Source: SSSZ01 sp016790965 (GTDB lineage Bacteria > Pseudomonadota > Gammaproteobacteria > Burkholderiales > Rhodocyclaceae). Taken from it: 64,000 nucleotides of DNA. The notes beneath the pieces were generated by a model. That model saw only the letters and a program-made list of their open reading frames with translations. It searched no databases and had not been told where the DNA came from. The position numbers were made by a program, and so were the translations under genes. Shown here piece after piece: positions 45,082 to 53,900 of the stretch. Location: the NCBI GenBank assembly GCA_016790965.1, contig JAEUNZ010000013.1, positions 40,084-104,083 on the forward strand, read 5' to 3'. Position 1 is the first letter of the stretch; the number at the start of each line of letters is the position of its first letter.

Positions 45082-45744
45082 TTAGCCGCGGAGATGCTTT
45101 CGGCGTCGACCGATGGCGCCCGCCCCCAGACCGGCTACGGCAAGACAAGCAAGGATGCCAGGCTCAGCAACGGTCGCAGAATCGCCTACCCGCGCCACAA
45201 GAGCAAAGCTGAAGGTGCTGGGAATGAAATCGCCAGCGTAATCCAGCCCCGTCATCGACAGCGTGCTGCCGTCGAAAGTACCTGAGTACTCGCCGAACCG
45301 TCCCATCGAGGTGCAAACGCCGGTCGATGGAAACCAGGTGCAGGAATCCTCGCTGCCATGGAAGGCAGTGCCGAGCAAAACGGAGAGATAGGAGGGAAAG
45401 TCAAAACCAAGCGCTGCCGCGCCGCCACTGTCCACTGCAAGGCTGTCGAACTGAATCTGGTCACGCTCGTAGCCATCAAGCGGGAAGAAGGAGGTGACGA
45501 CGAAAACCCTGTCCTGCCGTACATTGAAGCTACCAGAAAGAGCGAACGTTTGAGGCTGCGAAGACGCGCTGCAGTTGCCAAATGGGTCGCAAATTGTAAA
45601 GCCGGATGGTGTATATGTTACCGAGCTCAGACTCGGGTCAATATTGACGACCACCGCGTTTGCGCCATTGGTCGCCACACTCAACATCAGGCCTGCAACG
45701 GCGGAAATGGCGGGACGAATAGACTTTCGAATTGAGAATTTCAT
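45082..45744 (-). CDS. PEP-CTERM sorting domain protein
   Basis: This 220-residue secreted protein has an N-terminal signal peptide (MKFSIRKSIRPAISAVAGLM, cut near ANA). Its C-terminus carries a PEP-CTERM-type tail: VAEPGILACLAVAGLGAGAI followed by RRRK. The motif reads AEP where PEP is usual. Such tails are recognised by exosortase for export of matrix-associated proteins. The middle part is beta-rich with one close Cys pair (ICDPFGNC) and no recognised domain. The start at 45744 is chosen since a sigma-54 promoter lies at 45826-45841; an upstream frame would start before it. No exosortase gene is in the window. Confidence 0.82.
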   Translation of the reverse strand: MKFSIRKSIRPAISAVAGLMLSVATNGANAVVVNIDPSLSSVTYTPSGFTICDPFGNCSASSQPQTFALSGSFNVRQDRVFVVTSFFPLDGYERDQIQFDSLAVDSGGAAALGFDFPSYLSVLLGTAFHGSEDSCTWFPSTGVCTSMGRFGEYSGTFDGSTLSMTGLDYAGDFIPSTFSFALVARVGDSATVAEPGILACLAVAGLGAGAIGRRRKHLRG

Positions 45745-46136
45745 ATCAGACAATAGGCTTGAGAAGGAGTGATAGGGGAGCCCGCCGCAAGAGTTTTCTG
45801 GACGGAGCGAAAACGCCAAAAACCCAGCAACATACATGCCATTTGACACATTAAATCCAATATTCATAGACTTGACCCAAATCCCGCCGCAACTACAGGC
45901 TTTGAGTAGTGGTATCTGTAAGAAATACCGACAGCAGTGAGCCGTATTCTCAAGCTTGCCCTCGGCATTTGGTATAACCGGAAAACACTACCGATCGGCC
46001 CAACACGCTCGGGCAGCGCCCACTTCTGCATCGCAGCGATCTTGAGTCGACGAATCCCCCGGTGATCTCACCGCACCGAACGCTTACCGATGATCTCTCG
46101 TCGCCTCAACGCCAAGAGGCGGATTTGCGCGCTCCC
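45745..46136. other. Upstream region of the PEP-CTERM gene
   Basis: Apart from the sigma-54 promoter, this 392-base gap holds no gene I can support. It is AT-richer than the flanks. The part near 46020-46136 lies past the end of the MocR gene and shows no hairpin. Enhancer sites for a sigma-54 activator could lie at 45900-46000; none is recognisable. Confidence 0.5.
45826..45841 (-). promoter_or_regulatory. Sigma-54 (-24/-12) promoter of the PEP-CTERM gene
   Basis: On the minus strand TGGCATGTATGTTGCT matches the consensus TGGCAC-N5-TTGCW with the exact 10-base gap between GG and GC. The start of transcription would be near 45815, about 70 bases before the ATG. PEP-CTERM genes are known to be under sigma-54 and PrsK/PrsR-type regulators in several betaproteobacteria. 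Confidence 0.82.
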
Positions 46137-47549
46137 TCACCCCAATACCCGCCCCAGCCGCCGCACCCCGTCCTCGATTTTCGGGCTCATGGGGTGGCCG
46201 CAGTTGAGACGCAGGCAGTTGCGGTACATGCCGCTGGCGGAGAAGAGTTCACCGGGAACGTAGGCCACACCTTCGGCCAGGGCGGCGGGATGGGCGCGCA
46301 GGGTATCGGCGCCTTCGGGCAGTTCGACCCACAGGACGAAGCCGGCCTGGGGTTGTGACATGCGTGTGCCGGCGGGGAAGTGCCGTGCCACCGCGCCCTG
46401 CATGGCGGCCACCTGGTCGCGGTAGGCGCGGCGCAGGCGGTGCAGGTGGCGGTCGTAGGCGGACGAGGCCAGGTACTCCGCCAGGACGCGCTGGGTGATG
46501 GGGTTGGTGGCACCGCTCGACACGGTCTTGTGCAGGGCGATGGCCTGCCGGTACCGCCCGGCCGCCACGTAGCCGATGCGCAGCGAGGGCGTCAGGCTCT
46601 TGGAAAAAGAGCTGCACAGCAGCACGTTGCCCGTCTGGTCGAAGGCCTTGATCGGCCAGGGGCGGGTGGCGCCGGCATAGAGTTCGCCGTAGATGTCGTC
46701 CTCGATCACCGGGATGTTTCGGCTGGCGGTCAGCGCTGCCAAGCGCCGCTTGTGTTCGTCCGGCATCACGTGGCCGAGGGGATTGCTGCCGTTGGCAACG
46801 ATCAGGCAGGCGGCGATGCCTCCCTGGCGGCTGGCCAGTTCCAGGGCCTCCACCGACAGGCCGCTGCGGGGGTCGGTGGGAATTTCGAGGGCCTTCAGCC
46901 CCAGGGTCTCCAGCAACTGCAGCATGAGGTAATAGGCCGGCGATTCCACCGCCACGGTATCCCCCGGTCGAGTCACGGCGCGCAGGCAGAGGCCGATGGC
47001 CTCGGTGCAGGAGTGGGTGATGACGATTTCGTCCGCGGCCAGCGGACCTCCCCAGGCCAGGGAGCGCCGCACCAGTTGGCGCACCAGGGCCGGATCGTCC
47101 ATGTTCATGTGACTAGCCCCGTGCAGCAATTGGGGGTAGCGCCGCGCAACACTGGCGTAGAGCCGGTTGAGGGCGACCAAAGGAAGCAACTCGTTGGCGG
47201 GCAGCGCCGCAGCCAGGGGCACCACGTCGGGCCTCGCCCCGGCTTGCAGCACGGTGACCAGGCGCTCGGAGATAGCGACGCTGCTGGCCGCCTGCGGCGT
47301 CGGCCTGACACGGGGTGCCTCAAACGCCCGCGGCCCGCGCCTTACGAAATGGCCTGACTGGGGCCGGGCTTCCACCAGGCCCCTTTCTTCTAGCCGCCGC
47401 AAGGCCTGCACCACGGTGGAAACGGATAGCCTGCGCTCCTGCGCCAGCCGCCTGACGGAGGGCAGGCGCTCGCCCGGCCCGAGGACGCCGTTCTCGATCA
47501 TGGCGGCGAGATCGCCGGCGAGGCGCTCGTAGCGCAATTCAGGATTCAT
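46137..47549 (-). CDS. MocR-type regulator (GntR helix-turn-helix plus aminotransferase domain)
   Basis: This 470-residue protein joins an N-terminal winged helix (about 10-75, LPSVRRLAQERRLSVSTVVQ) with an aminotransferase class I fold. The pyridoxal phosphate lysine is in SSFSKSLTPSLRIGY. Proteins of this type are PLP-binding transcription regulators, often controlling a divergent gene. ATG 47549 has GGAGGGGA upstream; a start seven codons earlier lacks this. It is divergent from the DUF2917 gene with a 156-base gap that probably holds its operator. The effector is unknown. Confidence 0.93.
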   Translation of the reverse strand: MNPELRYERLAGDLAAMIENGVLGPGERLPSVRRLAQERRLSVSTVVQALRRLEERGLVEARPQSGHFVRRGPRAFEAPRVRPTPQAASSVAISERLVTVLQAGARPDVVPLAAALPANELLPLVALNRLYASVARRYPQLLHGASHMNMDDPALVRQLVRRSLAWGGPLAADEIVITHSCTEAIGLCLRAVTRPGDTVAVESPAYYLMLQLLETLGLKALEIPTDPRSGLSVEALELASRQGGIAACLIVANGSNPLGHVMPDEHKRRLAALTASRNIPVIEDDIYGELYAGATRPWPIKAFDQTGNVLLCSSFSKSLTPSLRIGYVAAGRYRQAIALHKTVSSGATNPITQRVLAEYLASSAYDRHLHRLRRAYRDQVAAMQGAVARHFPAGTRMSQPQAGFVLWVELPEGADTLRAHPAALAEGVAYVPGELFSASGMYRNCLRLNCGHPMSPKIEDGVRRLGRVLG

Positions 47550-47705
47550 GCGGCTCCCCTCCGCGGGCAATACAGTTCAGACGGGAAATGGGCGGTACAG
47601 ACGATCAAATCACTCTCTGTGCTCGTCACAATTCACGTTATTTGCAACTGTACCTCACCCCGACCCAATCCTACACTGGACGCATCCCTCGCGCCCCCAA
47701 GCCTC

Positions 47706-48041
47706 ATGGAAATCGACTTTTCCCGCAGCGAACTGACCGTCTACCGCAACAGCCCGCTTTGCCTCAGCAAGGCTGGGGGCCGGGAGATCTGCTGCGTGGG
47801 GGGCCGGGTCTGGATCACCTTGGCGGGGCAGACGGAAGATGTCTTTCTCGGCCCTGGGCAGTCCCTGCGCGTCGCCTCCAACGGCCTGCTGCTGATCGAA
47901 GGCGTGGACGAAGGCAGGGTCCGGGTTTCGCCCCCGGAATGCCTAGGCGCAGGCGCCCCACGCTCGCAAAGCGCCTTTCAGCGCTGGCTGGTCTCCGCCC
48001 GCACGGCCACCCAGGCGCCGTCGCGAACCTGCAGCAGGTAA
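47706..48041 (+). CDS. DUF2917 domain protein
   Basis: This 111-residue protein starts MEIDFSRSELTVYRNSPLCL. The core, GREICCVGGRVWITLAGQTEDVFL and GPGQSLRVASNGLLLIEG, matches DUF2917, a small beta-barrel (cupin-like) family of unknown function. It is divergent from the MocR regulator and probably its target. Its 3' end overlaps the converging fecR-type gene by 64 bases; the last 30 residues are basic and probably unstructured. Confidence 0.82.
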   Translation: MEIDFSRSELTVYRNSPLCLSKAGGREICCVGGRVWITLAGQTEDVFLGPGQSLRVASNGLLLIEGVDEGRVRVSPPECLGAGAPRSQSAFQRWLVSARTATQAPSRTCSR

Positions 48042-49225
48042 GTCTCTCGGGAATCGAAGCGGTAGGGCTTGCCCCCCTGCTTGCCCTGCTCGCTCACCGT
48101 GGAGCTGACCTTGATCTCGCCACAGCTTGCGCTGCCCACGGACTCGCCCTTGACGCTCAGGCGGCGTTGACGATAGTCGCTGAGGCTCGCCAGGGCGGCC
48201 AGGGCGCTATCGGAGAATTCCTGCCGGTTGAGGTCCAGGGTGGCGGTGCCGCCCTGGGGATCGAGGACGGTGGCCCGGATCGCGGCATCCGGGGCGAAGA
48301 GGACGATGACGGCAGCGCCGTCGCGGCGCTGAATGGCGCCGTCCAAGGCGGCGAGCCACTTGCGGGCGACGGCCTGGGGTTCGCACAGCGCAGCCTCCGG
48401 TGCCCGGGCCACCGGGCCGCGGTCGCTGTCCTGCTGCCGACGGGCCAGTTGGCGCGCACCGGTATCGTCAGCGGTGGCGGCAAAGGCGTCGAGTTCGGCA
48501 TCGAAGGAACCGGGGACGTAGAAGCCGGGCACTCGCTCCAGGACCACAGGCAGAAGCAGGGTCATCAGAGCCCGAGTGCGCTGCTTGCCGGGGGCCCGGA
48601 CGAAGCCGACCTTGCCGGGGTCGATGTCGACGCTCTTGCCGGCGGATTCGAGGGTAGTTCCCCCGCGGTTCACCTTGTCATAGGTACCAGGCCGATAGGC
48701 GCCGTCCGGGGATTCGATGTCCTTGTCCAGCACGTAGGGCTCGTGGTCGGTCCCCCGCACGCCGATGGTCGCGGTGGGGGTATTGACGCGGTAGTTCTCG
48801 CGGTTGGCGCGGCCAATCCAACCGGTGATGATGCGCAGGGAACCGGTGAAGACGCGCATGACGAAGTTGTCGCTCTTTTCCCCCCGGGCAGAAAACCCTT
48901 CTGCCGCAAATTCCGCTCCGGGGCGCACGGCGATCATCCCGCCGTCGTCGGTCTTCAAGACCGCTTCGGAATTGCTCTCAGCCCGCACCCGCTCGCCAAC
49001 GTAGACCAGATCGCCTTCGCGCAGGGTACGGCTGCGGCCGCCGTTGCTGGCATGCACGTCGCCCTTGAGGCGCCAGACGAGGGCGAAGCGCAGCCCCTTG
49101 GGCTCGGCGGCGCCCGGTCCGTCGGCGGCCTGGGCGGCGGGAAGCTGCGCAAAACTGATGCACACCAGCAGGGCGAGGAAGACCCCCCGCGCGATTTGCC
49201 CTGCGTAAGCCGAAACCCTGGTCAT
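47978..49225 (-). CDS. Periplasmic FecR-domain protein
   Basis: The 415-residue protein has a signal peptide (GVFLALLVCISFAQLPAAQA), a FecR domain at about 45-170 (VYVGERVRAESNSEAVLK, RVNTPTATIGVRGTD) and a C-terminal domain near 310-415 with an NTF2-like look (VARKWLAALDGAIQRRDGAA). The start at 49225 is supported by GGGAG. It lies 16 bases after tpsB and closes the CHAT-TpsA-TpsB-FecR unit. This is not the FecR of a FecI sigma system: no sigma gene is near and the protein has no anti-sigma part. It may assist the exoprotein or sense its passage. Confidence 0.8.
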   Translation of the reverse strand: MTRVSAYAGQIARGVFLALLVCISFAQLPAAQAADGPGAAEPKGLRFALVWRLKGDVHASNGGRSRTLREGDLVYVGERVRAESNSEAVLKTDDGGMIAVRPGAEFAAEGFSARGEKSDNFVMRVFTGSLRIITGWIGRANRENYRVNTPTATIGVRGTDHEPYVLDKDIESPDGAYRPGTYDKVNRGGTTLESAGKSVDIDPGKVGFVRAPGKQRTRALMTLLLPVVLERVPGFYVPGSFDAELDAFAATADDTGARQLARRQQDSDRGPVARAPEAALCEPQAVARKWLAALDGAIQRRDGAAVIVLFAPDAAIRATVLDPQGGTATLDLNRQEFSDSALAALASLSDYRQRRLSVKGESVGSASCGEIKVSSTVSEQGKQGGKPYRFDSRETYLLQVRDGAWVAVRAETSQR

Positions 49226-49241
49226 GCCATGCTCCCGAAAT

Positions 49242-50921
49242 TTAGAAGAAATTGTAGCTGAGCTGCACATGAACACCGTCGTCCTGAAGATTGCTGCCCC
49301 CCTGGACCGAATTCGGCCGCTGGAGACGCCACGCCAGGGCCAGATCGAGCGAGAAGCCCTGCCAGCGCGCCCGTGCCGCCAGGCCCGCAGAAGACAGGAC
49401 GCCCGCGCTCTCTCCTTGATTGCGGCCACGGCCCCAATCATAAAAGGGAATGAGATTGAGGCTCGCCCCGTCGCCCCGCAGGACGGGAAAATCGAATTCG
49501 AGGCTGGCCACGGCACCCTTGTCGCGGATGAGCTGGTTCTCGCGGAAGCCACGCACGGTATAGACGCCGCCGATGGCCATGCGGTCGATAGCCGGCAGAC
49601 TGGCGCTGGTCCCCTGGCTGGAACCGCGCAGGACAATCTGGGCACCGTTGTCCATGACCCGCCGGGCGTACTGAAACTGGCCCAGCCAGATGCGGTAATC
49701 CCGATCCGGAACCAGGGTGGTGATGCCGGGCAGCCCGGCGGGATCTTCGAGATTGTTGTGGGCCGTGGTCAGGGTGGCGCGCAGGGCGAGCGCCTGGGTC
49801 TCGGTACGGAAGCTGTACTCCTGCCATAGGCGCCAGGCGCGGACCTTGATGACCCCGTCGGGCTCGCCGGCAGCAAAGGCGAAGGGGCGCCCCAGCAGGG
49901 TGGTACGGTTTTCCCTCAGGACGTAATTGGCGCCGAGGGAGAACTTGTGCGCAAGGGATTCGTAGAGCAATTGGCTGAGGCCCACGTCCCGGCTGTCCAG
50001 AGTGCTCTTGATATCCAGCACGCCGAGAGGTTCTTCGATCACCGAGGAGCGACCGTGGTCGATCTGGACGGAAAGCTGGGTTCCGACGTAGGTGAGAGGG
50101 AAGCGCCAGCCCAGGCTATAGCGCCGGCTGGGAACCGATTCGGTGGACTCCTGCCAGGTAGCCTCGATAAGGTCGCCACGCCCGGTGGCGTCGCGCAGCC
50201 AGCCGGTGATGCCCACGGATTCCGACCCGATGGACGGGGGGCGATAGTTGTTGGCGAAGAGGCTCAACTGGTAGGGCCGCGCCCGCTGCACGTTCAGGTC
50301 CAGGATCGCTTCCCCCGGCTGGCGACCGGGTAGCAGGCGGGCGTTGATGCGCTCGAAGAGCGGATCCTCCAGGAGCAGCAGGAAGCGCTCCCGCAACTGG
50401 TCCGCGTTGAGCACCGCGCCCTCGTCCCGCACCAGGCGGCGGACGACGTAGTCCTCGTCCAGACGGCCCAGCCCGGCGATGCGCATTTCGCTCAGGCGCC
50501 CCTCGACGATCCGTACCGTGAGCACGGCATCCTTCACTCCGCCCAGGAGGGCGCCGGAATTGACGTAGCCCCGTTCGATATAGTGCCGGGTCAGTGCCTG
50601 GCGCAGCGCCTCCAGATCCCCCTCGCCGAGTTCGCGCTCCAGATAGGGAGCGGCCACTGAGGCAAGTTCGGCCTCCGGAAGGGCCGTATTGCCTTCGAAG
50701 ACCACCCAGCGCAGCCGTTGTTTCGCGCTCGCCCCATCGGGGGCGGTCTGCGGCGGGGGCGCCACCGGGGGCAGCTTGAAGCTGCCGGAAGGCGGTGTCT
50801 CACGATAGAGGGGCGGCCGCGGTTCCTGCACATTGAAATGGTCGACGGTATCCACGGCCCTGGCGGGGCCGATGAACGAGGCCCCCGCCAGGGCCGCGAG
50901 GGCGAGAACAAAAGCGCGCAT
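49242..50921 (-). CDS. Two-partner secretion transporter TpsB (ShlB/FhaC/HecB family)
   Basis: This outer-membrane protein of 559 residues exports the TpsA next door. It has a signal peptide (AFVLALAALAGASFIGPARA), a Pro-rich segment, POTRA domains (WVVFEGNTALPEAELASVAA; LTVRIVEGRLSEMRIAGLGR) and a C-terminal beta-barrel with the ShlB pattern (YTVRGFRENQLIRDKGAVAS, the conserved VRGF tip). It ends in an aromatic residue typical of barrels (YNFF). Its ATG overlaps the tpsA stop as TGATG, so translation is coupled. Confidence 0.93.
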   Translation of the reverse strand: MRAFVLALAALAGASFIGPARAVDTVDHFNVQEPRPPLYRETPPSGSFKLPPVAPPPQTAPDGASAKQRLRWVVFEGNTALPEAELASVAAPYLERELGEGDLEALRQALTRHYIERGYVNSGALLGGVKDAVLTVRIVEGRLSEMRIAGLGRLDEDYVVRRLVRDEGAVLNADQLRERFLLLLEDPLFERINARLLPGRQPGEAILDLNVQRARPYQLSLFANNYRPPSIGSESVGITGWLRDATGRGDLIEATWQESTESVPSRRYSLGWRFPLTYVGTQLSVQIDHGRSSVIEEPLGVLDIKSTLDSRDVGLSQLLYESLAHKFSLGANYVLRENRTTLLGRPFAFAAGEPDGVIKVRAWRLWQEYSFRTETQALALRATLTTAHNNLEDPAGLPGITTLVPDRDYRIWLGQFQYARRVMDNGAQIVLRGSSQGTSASLPAIDRMAIGGVYTVRGFRENQLIRDKGAVASLEFDFPVLRGDGASLNLIPFYDWGRGRNQGESAGVLSSAGLAARARWQGFSLDLALAWRLQRPNSVQGGSNLQDDGVHVQLSYNFF

Positions 50922-53900
50922 CAACCGGTACACCTTGCGCCGAGGGAAGCCAGGGGCGGCACGGCTACAGCGGCACCCGGGGAGGGAAGCGGCGAAGACA
51001 AGCCTTCGGCGCCCAGGAAATCGCGCCCCGAGGGCGCGAAGCCGCCGCGACCGGTCTGCACCAGGGAGCTGCCCGCCCCCAGGCGGCAGGGGCTGCGGCC
51101 CAGCTCGCCGGTACCGATGGCCTGACCGGCGAGCCCGGTGAGGCTGCCGGAAAGATCGAGCACCGGCGCCGTCACGGCGATGACGCCGCTTACGCCGTCG
51201 GGGGCTGCGGCCTGGATGACGTTGAAGCCGAAGACGCCGGGAACGAAGCTATACGGCGTGCTCCCACCGACGAAGAGGCTGTTGCCGCTGGGCACCAGCC
51301 ACTGCACGTTGATATTGACGTCGCCGCCGCTGGCCGCCAGCGCCGCGGTGTTGGCCTGGATGAAGCCGGTGTTGAGGACAAGGCCCAGGGCGTCGATGGT
51401 GATGTCGCCGCCGTTGCCGGTCAGGCCCGCCACCGAGGTGGTGATCTGGGAATTTTCCAGGACCACGAAGGCATTGGGCCCCAGGATGGAGATGCTGCCG
51501 CCGTTGCCATCCACCGAACTGGTGGAAATGGCGCTGGGGTCGAGGAAGAGCAGCTTGCCCACATTGACGACAATGTCGCTGGCCGCCACGTTGCCGCTGG
51601 AAGCTGCGGTGATGGCGGCATCCTGCAGAACGATGACCGGTGCCGTGACGGTGAGTCGGGTGGGGCTAAGCAGCAGGGGATCGAGGACGACCGCCTCGTT
51701 TTCGATGGACAGGGAGCCGCCATTGGCCAGCAGGATGCGGGACGCGGCAGCGACATCGACCGTCCCCGTCTGCCCCTCGCTTGTCGCGAAAGCCTTGCTG
51801 GAAATACGCGAAAACGCTCCCGCAACTTCGACGCTGCCGGCATTGACCGTCACGTCGCCGGCCCGCCCCAGGGAATAGGTATCGGAGGAAACCGAACCGC
51901 CGTTGAGCACCCGCAGAGCCCCGCCGACCCGCACGTTCACCGAGCCGGCATCGCCGCCTCCCAGGGCGTCGCTGGAAATGAAGGTCAGCAGCCCCTGACC
52001 ATCGACGGTGAGGGAGCCGGCATTCACCGTCACATTGCCCGCCCGGCCGCTGGAATAGGTATCCGAGGACACGGACCCCCGGCTGGCCACCCGCATGGCG
52101 CCGGCCACATTCACCGTCACCGAGCCGGCGTCGCCGCCGCCCAGGGCATCGCTGGAGACGTAGGTGGCTGTGCCTTCGCCATCCACGTTAAGAGAACCCG
52201 CCTGCACCGTCACGTCCCCGGCGTTGCCGAAGGAATAGCTGTCCGAGGAAATCTGGGCGCCCCGCAGCACGTGCATGGCGCCGCCCACCCGCACCGCCAC
52301 CGATCCGGCATTGCCGTCGTCCCGGGCGTCGCTGGAGATCACGCTGCCGTCCTCCACGGTCAGGCTGCCGGCGCGCAACGAGACGTTGCCCCCGGAACCG
52401 TCGGCGTAGGCGTTGGACGACACGGCGGAATTCCAGGACAGGCGCGCCGCCCCGGTGACCGCCACGTCGAGGGAACCCGCGTTGCCGTCGCCCCGGGACT
52501 CGGAGAGGATGTCGCTGTCGTCGAGGACCAGTGACCCCGCCCGCACGAGCACGTTCCCCGCATGGCCCTGGGAGACGGTGTTGGAAGAAATGGCGGAGTT
52601 GCGGTAGGCCTCCAGAGCCCCGCTCACCCGCACATCGACGGAACCTGCGTTGCCCACGCCATTGGAATCGCTGGAAATGCGGGCCTCGTTGTCCATCAGC
52701 AGGCGGCCGGCCCGCACCGTCACATTACCCGCGTCACCAAAGCCCTGGGCGTTGGAGGTGATCTTGCCCAGATTGTCGAGGGACAGGGTGCCACTGACCC
52801 GCACGTCCACCGCCCCCGCGTCACCGTCGCCCAGGGCGTTGCTGCGGATATTGCCCCCGGCGTCGAGCACCAGGGAGGCTGCCTGGATGCTGACGTTGCC
52901 CGCCCGGCCGGTGGAGTAGGTATCGGAGGAGACGAAACCGTCGCTGAAGATCGCCATGGGACCACTGACGCGGATATTCACCGAACCCGCGTCGCCGATG
53001 CCCACCGCGTCACTGGAAATATAGGCGACGTTGCTCGTGTAGCCATCGATGAGCAGCGACCCGGCAGTGATCGAAATATCGCCCGATCGCCCAAACACCC
53101 CGAGGCTGAAGGAATCCGAAGACACATGCCCGCGATCGAGGACGTTCAGGCGCCCGGCGACGCGGATGTCGATATCGCCGGCATCGCCATCGCCGTAGGA
53201 ATCGCTGGAAATCTTGGCGAAAAAGCCCTGGCCGTCCACATTCAAGCTACCCGCGGTGACCGAAATGTCTCCGGCGCGGCCGATGACATAGGTGTCGGAA
53301 GACACGCGGCCACCGGCCAGCACATTCATGGCGCCACTGACATTGACGCTGAGTGGCCCCGCGTTGCCATCCCCCAGGGAGTCACTGGAGATTTCCGCGA
53401 AGCCCGCGCCCCCTCCCTCGATGGTCAGGCTGCCGGCGCTGACGGTCACCCTGCCGGCGTTGCCGGTGGACGTGAGGCCGGTGCTGGAGGAGATCGAGGA
53501 TCCGTCGTACACGTAAAGATTGCCGCGCACCTGTACGGTGACCGAACCAGCGTCACCTGTAGTACCCGCATCGGCGCTGCTGCGGATGACCGAGCCTTCG
53601 ACCCAGCCCGTTCCGGAAGCCACCTGGACGTCACCGCCGTGCAGGGCACCGGGGGCGGAGCCGTCGATGAGGCTGTTGCTGAGCATGATCAGGCTGCCCC
53701 GTGCATCGGGCAGGGCTCCGCTGACGCCCACCTCCCGCGCCCCCGGGGCGCCGAGGGCAATGACCCGCACGTCGCCGCCTCCGCTGGCGATCGTCCCACC
53801 CTCCATATAGACGTCGCCGCCCACGACGCTGAGGGGCTGGGCGGCGGTACTGAGGCGGGCACCATCGACCACATCGACCCAGGCCCGGGTGGTGCCCAGA

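Noticed and set aside
47978..49225. Assignment of the FecR-domain protein as a FecI-FecR iron regulator
   Set aside because: No sigma factor gene or TonB receptor is near, the protein has a cleavable signal peptide, and it lacks an anti-sigma N-terminus.
51785..53550. Regularly spaced DNA repeats that might suggest a CRISPR array
   Set aside because: Units are 80-105 bases, in frame, code for a beta-helix and show no constant repeat plus variable spacer; no cas genes are present.
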